Source of the DNA: Lytechinus variegatus
Lineage: Eukaryota > Echinodermata > Echinoidea > Temnopleuroida > Toxopneustidae
Assembly: GCF_018143015.1 (NCBI RefSeq)
Contig: NC_054746.1
Coordinates: 10,246,032 to 10,310,031, forward strand
Direction: 5' to 3'
DNA: 64,000 nucleotides
The translations under genes and the position numbers were made by a program. A model generated the notes under the pieces. The model was not told the DNA's origin. It did not search any database and worked only from the letters and a program-made list of their open reading frames with translations. Shown here piece after piece: positions 1 to 13,000 of the stretch. Position 1 is the first letter of the stretch, and every line of letters starts with the position of its first letter.

Positions 1-20
1 TAATCATATCAAATACCTAC

Positions 21-154
21 TTGTTAGCAGCAACAGCACATAGGGCAGCTAGGATCGCCGACCGGTACTGTTTTCCACCAAAGCCACCACCTAACCGCTT
101 GATACGGCATGTTATCCGATTACATGGAACTCCAAGGACAGAAGAAACGAATTT
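21..154 (-). CDS. XDH: XDH coding exon 21 (molybdopterin-binding GGGFGG loop)
   Basis: Encodes [20 protein letters not shown] then [27 protein letters not shown] is the molybdopterin loop; the usual K-E-T-R after it is K-Q-Y-R here. TTCAG acceptor, donor GTAGGT, ends phase 2, so a further exon must follow beyond position 1. Confidence 0.9.
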
Positions 155-3100
155 CTGAATTCGAAAGATATTGATTTATCAACTAATGAGCAACCAACCG
201 AATCAAATTTGTAAATACTTGTAGACAGATACACTCATATAATACACTATCAGATGAGTCGCCTAAGAATCGATAGATTAGTTGAAATATCAAATTACCA
301 ACTTAAAAAAAATCACAATTACATTCCTCTGTCAGTAAAACCTAAATTCTGGTGCGTTCATATTATATCAGTAAAGATTTTGTTTTTCTTTCTTAGAGTA
401 TGTGATGTTAGAAATATAAGAATGCATAGATAGCTGCCGGATATTCTTATCTCACATGAGATACATAAAAGGTGTATAACAGTAATGTTTTTTAATTATG
501 ACGTGTGACTGTTTATCCCTGTGGGACAATTTGAAACCTGTAACACCGTGACGTCATTTTTATTTTACACGAGTCTAAGCTGATAAGCAATAATTGGTTG
601 GAACGTACCGGCACAGACGCAGGATTTTGAGTACCGCAGAACACTTCAAACTCCCCATCCTCCCCCTTTGGTATCACGCATGCGCACTGGGTTTCCATGT
701 AGAAGTGTTCCTGAGCTCCAACTTTCAATTCTCCTTCAATGACATAGTCAGACTTCTCGAAAGCCTCTGAAAGATTACCACTTTCAATAACCCTTGAGTA
801 GTCGAAGAAGGACTCATTTGCAATTGCGTCCTGCAAAAAAATAGAGAAGTAAGCAAATAACCCCTCGACATGAAATAATATTGGCGAATGGGATAACACA
901 ACTGAGCTTTAGATATTAATATTATGAAAAAAAAATATAAATGAAAATCGTTTCACTTTCCAAGCTATACCATTCCAATACCCTCTTTATTCTCTCTTTG
1001 GATTTAAAATGATTTGAAATGTTTTATGTTAGATTTTATAATTTTTTTCAAACAAGTGCACACCAAATTACCAATAATGCATATAGCATTTCCATTTATT
1101 TGAAAGCAGGATAAAAGAGCATTGTAGATCAAATGCCTTGCTTACGGGCATAGGTGCCACGGCCGGGGATCAAACCCCGGACTTTTTATGTATAGCCAGG
1201 TGCCTTAGACCACTCGGCCACGGCACCTCCAGATGCAATTTGGAAAAGATATCACAGCTATTAACATGGGCGGGAATCTCTCTGCAAAGGTAGGGGATCA
1301 GGGCCTAGAAAATTTGACAAGCAAAAAAAAAAAATTTTCACCAAAAATAGTCATTTAGTCCAAAATACAGTTTTATTTCGATTGTGCTCATAAAAAGACC
1401 AAAAGTAGTAGGGGGAAATTTGATATTATGTGCCCCTACCATTTTTGGTAGGGGGCACGTCCCCCCCTGGGATTTCTGCCCATGGCTATTAGTACTATTA
1501 TCTACAGTGATGATGTTGCGGATTGCGTGTGAAATTTAAAAGCATGTTTTCATACCATAACAGTGTCGTATACGTACCTCAATCGTGATCACCGCCTCGA
1601 GATCATTGAACTGGACGCTGACTTCCTTGGCTGCCCGTTGAGCTTGTTCCTTGGTATCAGCGAGAACAGCCCCGATGATCTGGCCAATATGCATCACCTG
1701 AAGGAATCAATAAAAAGTTTAAGAATATGACATCTCTCTCATATTGTTTCTCAAATAAGTGACCTAAATTAATTCACAATAATTTATCATGTTTCAGATT
1801 TCAATGTGAAAGTAAAAGAATATCACTAATTTGAGACATGGTAAAAGTAAAATAAAAGTATATCAAAATGTGTCTTTGATCAGATAAAATGTTTTTTTTT
1901 CTTTTTCAAAGAAAGTCTTTATTCAATATTTCTCCACAACGCATATAAACAAATGCAAAATGTATGTGATACATCAAATTCCATATCATACATACATATA
2001 TACAATACATGATTTAAATAAGCTCGATGTGCCTCGATTCATTAAGATATACAATAAACTTATTTTGTTGCATGTGCATAGTTCGTTCTATCTCATGCTG
2101 ATACTTTAATTTATTTTGAAATGATGAGAATGATAAGTTTCCTTTTAAACATTTAGTTGAAAAGATATAATATTTGGCATATAAAATATCAAAATTAAAA
2201 GAAGAATTTCCAGCTGGTATGCCAAATACAAAGTTATTAAAAGATAATTTTATTTCACTTTTAAGAGTGTATTTTTCAAAATCATCTAAAAATCGACGAG
2301 TAAGGGGACATTCCCAAAATAAATGTGCAATAGTTTCCGTGTGTGCTGAACAAAATGAACATAAACCAGAATGTGATATACCAACAGTTTTCAAGTACTT
2401 ATTAACACCAAGAATATTATGAAAAATTTTGTACTAAAAATATCTAAACTTTGTTGAGAAAGTACATTTAAAAGGAATCATATAGATTTTGTCTCAAGTA
2501 ACGATTGGATTTGAAACAATACTTTTCCATTTGTTTTGTGAAATAGGAATTTCAAAAATTTTCTCTACACACATTTTATGAATATATTTACACACTTTTG
2601 TTACTTTGTTTATGTTATATATAATTTCCTCTTAATAATTCACTTTTTTAAGAGGTTCTTTGCAAACCATTTTCCATTCAACTGGTATGGCAGATATAAC
2701 AGAATAATAATCAAGAAAATTACAATGAATATCAAACTTACAAACAAAATCAGAATGTGAGAGAAAGTTTCCATCCTGCTTCAACAAATGATTTAACCTA
2801 ATAATACCTTTATTTATCCAATCTTTTTTAAAAAGTAAAGAGCCATCTACCTTGATACAAGGGTTATTTCATATGATTTGATTGTGAATAAACTCATCAG
2901 GAGGATTTTCATTAAAAGTTAACTCACACCAAGACTGCAAAACTTCTTTAATAAAAATATTATCCATATGAAATTTCTTTTCATTGTTTCTAATATTGCA
3001 ATACAAAAAAAGTTTATTACCAAGACCATTTAGGAACATGTTAAAAAAATATTTCCATTTACCTGTGTTATAATCATTAAAAAATGTAAAATTTATTTAT

Positions 3101-3974
3101 AAGAGAATTCATTGCATGTCTTAGTTACAATTAATCATTTCAAATTCAGTTTCCACAGATTTTAAGACAATAACACAGAAATGAGCTCCAGCGATGCTAT
3201 AGAATACACAAGTATTTTTTAAAATCTTCTAGTACTTCTAAGTTTGTAAAATTACCTCTTTAGTAGCGAACAATTCCTCATCAGGAATAATGGCACCGAT
3301 AAAGTTATTACCGGGGACATCTTCAGCAGATATGAAGTCATGAACACCTTCCATGGCTAATGCATTAGATGGATCGATGGATCTGTATAGATTGAAATAA
3401 AGAGGATTTGTTATCAATGCTTACATTTTACAAAATTATCTATCCTGAAATGAAAAATGTAGGTTCAAAGAATTTCCCACAATATCCGGAAATTGTTCGA
3501 ATGATGAGAATTATTATTTCTATTTATTCTTTTATATATTCTTAAAGGAGATTAATGGCAAGTATAGATCTCAAATATTAAGAGAATATTACAAGTCTTG
3601 TTTATATAGACCTGTTTGCAGTTTTAACCCAGTGACAGAGGAGTCTCGTTAAGGTTCACAAATAGTTTTCAAGTCTTATTCCAATAATGAATAACTCCAT
3701 TGGCTTATCGTGAACTGCGCCAAGTTAACAATATACTGTTCCGATAGTGTATTCCAATATAATAATAATAATAGGCATTTATATAGCGCCATCTATCTAG
3801 AAATATTCTATTCCGAGGCACGTTTTTTTATTATTATTATTACCCCGGCTTTAGCTCGAGCTGCCTCTCAGCGCTCATGCATTCAAGGAATTAATCCTAC
3901 CGGGTACCCATTCACCTCACCTGGGTCGAGTGCAGCACAGTGTGGATGAATTTCTTGCTGAAGGAAATTACGCC

Positions 3975-4029
<55 letters not shown>

Positions 4030-7000
4030 TCAGCCCCGTGAACAGAGAATCAAGCTATACAATTTGTTGGTTTTTTTTATACAAACCAAGAGGTTCGATA
4101 TTTGGAATAAAGTTTCTGCAAACTGAATGGTGCTCTACTTTCATTCGGAGGATTTTACAGTTCATTAATTCAAATGACTTATCAGTTAATGCCCAGAATG
4201 TTTCTTATTATGACTAGTTTGTTCTATAGCGGTTTCTTTTAGTGTCAGAGTAGTCCTCTGCAGACATACCATATTATCATTGTAGGTGTGACTGGCTTAT
4301 AGGAATACCTTCAAATATAAAGGATGTGCTTACATGATCTTTGCATGAGCTCTCCCGCTATACACAAATGCCATGTGAAGTTCACCTTTGAAAAGAAATT
4401 TGATATGAGAGTCATGTCGAATCCAGTCAATTATATAATTACAAAGCATGCTAGATTTCTACCATGCACTTCTGTTCAGCGTTGTGATTCTATTTTCTTT
4501 GTTTAAGATCTCATTAACTGTGTTAAGATTGAAGATTAAGATTAACAGCCTGATGTATTTTATCACCCAGTAAAATTATACTACATCTACATGTATCTTC
4601 ACTTTTCATTATATCTCCGCGCCTTCTCAAATGAAGCAGATTTTTTTTATTCAATTCCTTTTCAATCGGCTACACACCGCCATCACAGATAGATTATTGT
4701 CTTATATCTTAATAAACCGTTTCCGATTGAATCGCATATATGATATTGAATTATTTCCGAGATATTTTGCATTTATACGTACAACAATTTAAAGAAATTT
4801 GTATCAAAATTAAGTTCACCTTTCTATGACGTCTTCCAGCCAAACATTACAATTACGCTGGCATTTGAAGAAGATGAAGATGGATACACATGTATAAATT
4901 CATCAATGTTCCCCTCGAGGCATTGAACAAACATTTTAGTTTACTAATGTTTGGATAAGAGAACTAAATGAATCAGTTACTCTATTTAACTTCCGAAGAA
5001 GTGAAATCAATGATAATTCGATTGGAGTGAATATCAATTTGTTACTCAAAAAATACTTTTAGAAAGTGCACTTTTACTCCTTATTCTAAATACACTCTCA
5101 CTCTTTGAGGAATGATTTAGCCGTTTAAAAATGTTTTCGAGAGTATATTTTACCCGAAATACTAGGCATGTCATCGATGTATACTGCCTCCCCCGTGGCG
5201 TGTTGGTAGGCAGCCTTGTGACTGATAGGACGACCCACGGGATCGTGGTCTGGCTGGCCAGAAGCTACTTCCTAAAGTAATAATAATAATAGAGGTACAT
5301 TTACTCAGGCTAGCCACTTCAGTTCCGAAAACTGTTCTCCCGGCGGGCCCTGCTATTATTACACCGGATTTAACTGGGCTGCCTAGGCGCTCAAGCATTC
5401 AAGGAATTAATCCTGCCTGGTACCCATTCACATCACCTGGGTCGAGTGCAGCACAGTGTGGATAAATTTCTTGCTGAAGGAAAACACGCCATGGCTAAGA
5501 TTCGAACCCACGACCCTCTGTTTGAAAGGAAAGAGTCAGAACCACTACACCACGAAGAGCGCGCGAAAAATTCACATTCTATACCTGTTGTCAGTTTCGG
5601 GGGTTTCACTAGAGTTTGAAAATAAAAAGAAACCAAAAATCTCTTAGAAAGGATTGATCAAAATGATTGATGTGATAGTAAGCATATGTTAAGGCACGTT
5701 AATTAAGAGTTCAGATTTTATATGTCCACGATAAAACAACACACATACACACAAACACACACACACCCCCTTTTAACATCAAATTTAATCAAATAAATCA
5801 GAGCACTGATTAGAGTATACCATGAAGTCGGTTGATTCTTCCATATTTGCTGTCGAACGCATGTTTACCAATATATTATTTAGACCGATTCTGTTAATTG
5901 ATTCTTATGTTGTGTAAAATATTCCCCAAATCATCTACCCTTCTGCGAATTAAATGTGTCTTCAAGAGACTCGGAATTAAAGCATCAACCTATTTTAACG
6001 TACAGTAGTATTGCCAATCATCGTACAACAGAAATAGATGGTAAGTGTATTAATGGAGTGACTTACCTGGAAGAATTGGACTCACGGGCCCAGCTTCAAA
6101 AAATCGAATGCGTTTGACTTCAAGAGACTACGACTTGTTGCATCAACAAGCTTGAACCCACACCAGTAATGTAAATTATCGTATAACAGAAATGAATGGT
6201 ACATGCATCAATAGAGTGACTTACCTGGAAGATTCAAACCCCTTTCACAGGCGAAACTTCTAAAAATGAAATCTTTCCAAGAGATTCTTGACTCCATTGC
6301 GTCAAATTGCTTCACAGCAATTATTTTCAATCATCATGTAAAAGAAATGCGTGGTATTTACACTAATGGAGTGACCCACCTGGAAGAATTTCACCTCGTT
6401 AACTGACCGATCTTTCAACCAAGCTATTACACTCGTGTCGATGGATGATGTGATTTCGTCAAATTACTCGAACCGACAGGAGAAATGTCAATAGGTATAA
6501 GCCAGAAATGGGTTGTATTTGCATTAATGGAGTGACTAACCTTGAAAAATTGGACACCTTCAACAGGCCCATCTTTAAATAGGGTTATGGCACTCGTGTC
6601 GATGGATGACGTCAATTCAGGATGAAGGTTCATCTATATTTTGACCAGAAAATATGAAATACACAATATGCAAGTCTTCACTTGAAATAACGAAATAGAA
6701 TTCCTTAAAATAGAAGAAGAAGATATATTATTACAAAATATAACATTTCCTGCAGTCTAACTGCCATATTTTTGTGGTCCGTACATACTGATCTATAACT
6801 ATAACTCGTTCACTATGACAACTGTCATCAAATCCTTGATTGTGATTGGCTCCTGATCCCGTTGCCATGGTAGTTGACATAATCGCAAAGTTACAACAGT
6901 TGTATGTCCTTTATGAAACCGGCCCCTGAGCCAGGTTTTGTCATAAATATAATGCAAATGGAAATATTTGAAAAAAAATATTCATTAAGAAATTCATCAA

Positions 7001-10000
7001 ATTATGCCTTGTTTCTTTTTACATCGCTGTTTACTTTAAATGAAGGTATGAAAATCCTATTCGTATGTTAATCAATATAACGTTTATCCTTATTTAATCC
7101 TGCAATAATAACCTACAAAACCGTTTAAACTCACTTGTTTAGATTGCAGCTGTTGAAGGACCAATATATAGAACTTGAAGAAGAATCCTACTGCTAGTGA
7201 TTGTCGATAAGTTTCCATCCCACCAGGAGCTCCAGCGGGAAGGAGAAGGTCTTCTGCTAGGGATGTGAATGCTATCTCTAACATTGTTTCGTCCCACTTT
7301 CTTGAAATGATGTATATTCAAGGGTGAAAATATCTTGTTTTATTCATTTTGTCTAATTTGGTTTTTTGACCAATATAAATATTATCTCGGAAAAGTATGA
7401 ATGATTCTTGAGCAAAGGTATTTTCAAAATAACGACAGTAATAGAATAGCTTTTGCCCTTTTGGATAATGGCTTCAATCTTTCAATTTCCAAACTTCCTG
7501 TGTATTACACAGTTTGCATAAGATAAAATTTAGCCAATGGAATGATTTTGAAGGTAGAATAAGAAACAAGATGAAAAAATGTTCCTCCGTGTAAATATTA
7601 TTCTGCCTTAATATTCATAAGTTCAATAACCCTTAATAACTACAAACTATTCTTCTATGTAACTATTCTTTTATTTAACTATTGATTGAATTATAATGAT
7701 AAATTAACGTAAAATATTATAATAAAATATAATTAAAATAGAATTTGAACTTTTAAAACTTGGCTTTTTGAAATTCAACTAACTTTCCCACTAATTTCTC
7801 CATCGTATTTGTGGCAAGGATTGTTGTTTCCGCCATTCCTCCGTAGGACAATGTAATGTCTCTGATGACGTCAGTGCCGTGATCGAAGGCCACCCTCAAT
7901 CCAGCGTTAACGATAGCGATGTCGTCTTCACGACGAGGAGATTGTTTGAAGCCATAGACGTATTCATTCTTGGTAGAGAAAGCGTGCAAATAGGTAAACA
8001 TAAAATATCAAGTTTAATGATGTCGACAAAACATTTCGGATATTTTGGGGGTAGAGAGTTTTTTTTTGCATGAATGGAAAAACATGCCGTTTCCGTAACA
8101 AAACTCAAACATTTCAAATATGTATTACACAGTGACAGGGAACGTATTGTATTCTAAGCTGTTAGTCAGTCAGCATTATACTGTGCTTTTATAGAGTATT
8201 CCCTTTACCAAGGTCTATGATGTTTTTTTTAAGTAAATAATGATATATTATGGGGCATTATGTTGACATTCCTCATACATTGTAAAACGCTATAAAACCA
8301 AATTATCCATGGTTTCCTTTGTTTTCTGCAATTTCCCATTATTCAATTTGCAATATAGAAGTGTGAGTATTCATCTATTCAGCTCAGCTACTCTCAAGTA
8401 CAAATACACATTCGAGTCATCTGATATTTCTATTTAAAAAAAAGACAGAAAATCTTGCGAATATAACATAGGCCCACTCCGGTTATGCTTTTTTTAATCC
8501 TTTATTTTCTTACATGGTGATGTATAGTGCGTCCCAGAAAAAAAACCGTAATTCAGTGTAATTTTTTGACATAATCATAAAACTGCTTCGTGAGATGTAC
8601 ATCAATGGAAAAATATGCTTCCCCTCTTTCACTTAAAGCCCATCTCTACGTTTATAATGCAGACATGACTGATTTAGAACAATGGAAACTGGTGCTAGTA
8701 ACTTTCCATTTGCACTAGCAAATTAGGATTTTATGTAAATCTTTTCGGAAAGCATAGTTCATAACTTAAATGTCATTTTTTTCATCTTTCATATAGGACC
8801 TTGCCCGTAAAATATAATTGAATGAAAACATGCTTGAATTCTACCTATAGTGAAAAAAAATGAAAAACAAGCATTTCCATTAAAGCGGCAAGCAATGGAG
8901 GATGCACAGTGAATGTGACTTTGTGGTTAATTGGCTTATAAAAATTATTTCTGTAAAACTTGTAAATATTGCTTGAAATGATGAATGGTTAAACAAGGCA
9001 AGGAAGCAAAATGTTTGATGGCGTGGGGTGACCCAGTTACAGATAAACAACCCTCAAGACTAAAAAATGGCTTTCTCCTCTACACGTGGAAAAAAGTAAT
9101 GTACCCCTTTTCTGCTTCTCCTTTCCCCATCAAACATATTCCACCTCCCCTGTGAAATGTAGCGACAAATGAAACGAGTGAGAGAAGTTTGAGATGAAAT
9201 TTATCAAAATTGTTAACATTGTAACATTGAATTCCAATAGACAGAGACTCCAGTCCGCAGCAATTGTCTGCTGCTTTGTAGGAAAAACGAAATGCTCGTT
9301 TTAAAACGATTCGTCGAATTGGTAGAAATTAAGCATGTTTTCATGCAATTGTTCTCGACCATGACTCATTCATGTTTTATGCATTACATCTCATATGGTA
9401 GAGGAAAACATTGATATTTATGTTATGAAATTTGTTTTCCCGAATAGAAAGCTGTAAAGGCCATAAAACTCACTCAAAATCGTAATTTACTCCTGCAAAT
9501 TAAACATTTGAATGCACCACTTTCAATTATTCTAACTCAGTCATGCGTGCATTATGAACGTTGAGATGGATTTCAAATAAAAGAGGAGAAGCGTATCTTT
9601 CCATCCATGTAACTTTCATTAAGCAAATTTATGATAATGATTTTTTTAAAATTACACTGAATCTCGGTTTCCTTTTTTCTTGGACGCGCTGTATTACAAA
9701 ACATCTTACAGTGCCCTGGGAACGATTTTTTTAAGTGGGGATGTTGATGTTCACTACAAAATGAAGGTCTACTTGGTAGCGAGAAATTTGAAAACTAAAA
9801 AAAAATGGGGAATTCGCTACGAAATGAATGCGATTTTTGTTACATTTTCCAATTTTTACACATCTTCCAGAATACCTGGGGTGCTGCCTATAGAGAATAC
9901 TACACACAGCACCCTCAAGGAAATTTCTGGGGTCTTGGTGGGCATACCTCTGTAGTAAATGGAATTGTGATCGACTTCAACACCTCGTCTAATTCTATAA

Positions 10001-13000
10001 CATTCTTTCGGTAGCCAGTAAAGAAATGTTCATCCATAAACACAAAACGAGTACCTGAAATGGTGATGAATGTATAAGACAGGTTTCTTTTTATAAATAA
10101 AAAGAAATTTTCTGTATATAACATTAAATTTTATGATAAATCGTTTCCCCCAAGCTGGTGAAAAAAAAATCCTAAAATGACAATATTACCTGAACAACAA
10201 CTTAAACGAAATCCATCATCATTCTTAGAATAGAAATATTAGTTATTAGTCATTAATTAAGTTCTAAATCACAAAAAAATCAAATCTTTGATAATTCACA
10301 ATGATTTTTAAAAAATACACTACACAAAGAAAATGGACAAAATGCTACAAATCTTGTGTTTTCAGCTTAATTCAAACATATTTGTTCTCTGTGTGGTTTT
10401 CTACCTCTTGCTTGTGATACCAATTCCAAGGTGCATTTACATGCCATGAGAATTGGATTGAGGTCTGATATAGGGCTACCAGTCACGATGTTCCCGCCAA
10501 TCATCTGAAATAATACAGAATAATTGAATTATTAAAAAATCCTGAAGTGATGGAAAGAGTAGTGGAAGGATTCCCATGATGATGAAAATGATGAAGATGA
10601 AGATTATGGTGATGATGAGGATGGTGGGATGGTAATGGCAGTGACGGTGATTGTGATCGCCCCCCCTGTCCCCATGATCGACGCCTCTGGATGATGGTGG
10701 TGGTAGCGGAAATGCTGCTGTGATGTTGTTATGATGTTGGCAGTCGTGATAGTATTGATTACATTTCAGTTATAATGTATAACTTCATATTTTAACCAAT
10801 GTTTTAGCCAAAGTTCAACAATTATAACCCTCAGTCTTATGCAATACTAGGTTTTATCTCCGTTAATCAATTTTTATTTTACTAACAAAATAATTGTTTA
10901 AAACTTACTTTCCATTCATCTATAGATATTCCCTTTTATTTCTTTATGGCAAAGATTGGTGTTATATTCCTTTGTTAGAGCAGGCTTAAAACAGTATATA
11001 TTGCAGATGTGTACTGATTCATAATATCGTTCATTGGGAACTTTTTTTTTCATTAAATAAATTAGTACTTACAGCCACGTCTCTAATTTGTCGACCAGCA
11101 AACCAGCGGAGCATCTCGACTATTGCTTCAAGTGATCTTGTCTTGAAATCTAGGAAATAAGAGAGAGAAGGAGAAAGATGAATTTAGCAGTGTAAATTTG
11201 TATGAATAATGCATGATTTGGTATTACATGAAATAGATTTCGTATCATGATATTCATACACCTATTCTATCAAAACTTGGACATTTCTTACAAATCATAT
11301 TCACAGAATGAGCTCCTCATGCGTTATTGGCAAAAATCACAGAATCTATTCAATATTAATAACTTCACATCTTCATCAGATAACAATTGCTTAGAAAAAT
11401 ATCTCCAATGGGTGGCTTGTTTTCTTTTCCCATTTACTCATTATTTTAATGTTTAATATCTAAATGTTTGCTTGATCAATCGAATTAATCCATGTCACCT
11501 TCCAGCTATCTTTTTATCGAATTATTTATTAATCCATTCATTTGTGTATTTATTCATTTGTTTATTCATTTATTCATATGTTTATTTATTATTTCTTTCT
11601 TTCCTTTTTGTGACTTACTTTGTTCACTAGTGATGATCTCTTTCAAAAAGGTTTCCATTCCGCTAAGAGTGACGCCAGCACCAATCAAGACACCATCACC
11701 TTTGACCTTTAACTCCTTCAATTCTCTGATGTGGTTGATGTCAATCAGTATGGGATAAAGTTTGTTTCCAAACTTGGTTTCAATACCTCCGATAAAAAAA
11801 GAAATATACGGAAATTATGACATACCAATCATGGGACTTACCAACTTGTCAAATTAGGGCCTACCTATTTTCGTGTTGTTGATTTTTCAATTATTCATTT
11901 TACTCATATAGATAACTATTCTTCTACTCATAAATGAACCAAAATACTAAAACCCTGAGTTGTGTCAATCTTCTGAAATATACATTAATATTCATCGAGT
12001 AGGAAATACATTTCAGATGTATTATAAACAAGAATAATGTGATAAAGACCTATTTGGGGACAATGATATTGAGTTCATCGAAAACTCCTTGAAATATTAC
12101 CTATCTCAGTATTTCCACCAATCAACTTTGCGGTCGGGTGTTTCGTCTTCAGGTCAAGCAGTTCATTCAAGGTCAAAGGTCGATGCCAGATCACCCTCGT
12201 TCCCACAAAGGTAAGTGAACTCTTATTCTCTTTAGCTGTAGATAGCTTTATATTTTGAAAAATATATATATATATGAATTGTCACGTATCTATAACTGTC
12301 ATATGCCCAAATTGCGTATTACCTGGTAAATATGGTAAATCTCACTCTATTGATGTATCATTCATTAAATTCTGGACCCCCTGGGCAGAACAGTGTGGTA
12401 AAAATTACCATTCTGAGTGGGCAATCCAGCCATTCATATGTATTCATTTCTTTTTTTTTTGTGAGTATATCTGATGTATTATGTTAGTATTTTTCATGTT
12501 TTTAGGAATGGAAAATATATACAATACAATGCAGTACAATTGATCAAATCGTATGGTGTTTTTATTTCACGAATATGCTTGTATACATGTAAGTGTACTA
12601 TTCACTCAGTTTTATGCGATACGTATTTAACTCTTTAGTTGTTCAAAGTAAGTAATTGACGAAAAAGGACAAAATTTAAAGTAAATACCAAAAGCTCTGG
12701 AGGAAATATGACATCCTGCGTTGGGTCGTACTGTGTAAATGTGGATGGATCATATAATCGACAAGGTACCTGTAAAATCAAGTCGAAAAAAATCAATTTT
12801 ATAAAACAAAAAAATATATAATTCCATTCCGATTTAAGCACTAAAGTAGTGATACAGACCAAATATGGCAATTTCATGGCAATTCAATCAGTGGTGTCGT
12901 GAACTATAATTCAATCGCATAGTATAAATTCGCAAATGATGACATAAATGCGGGTCCAACAATAAAAAAAAATCGACAAAAAGTTACTAGTACAAAATTT

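Noticed and set aside
1153..1227. Working tRNA gene on the minus strand
   Set aside because: Acceptor, D- and T-like parts are present but the anticodon stem cannot form and the T-stem is out of register.
9680..9955. Plus-strand open frame of 91 codons
   Set aside because: Lies partly in a fold-back element and antisense to XDH exon 12; no family resemblance.
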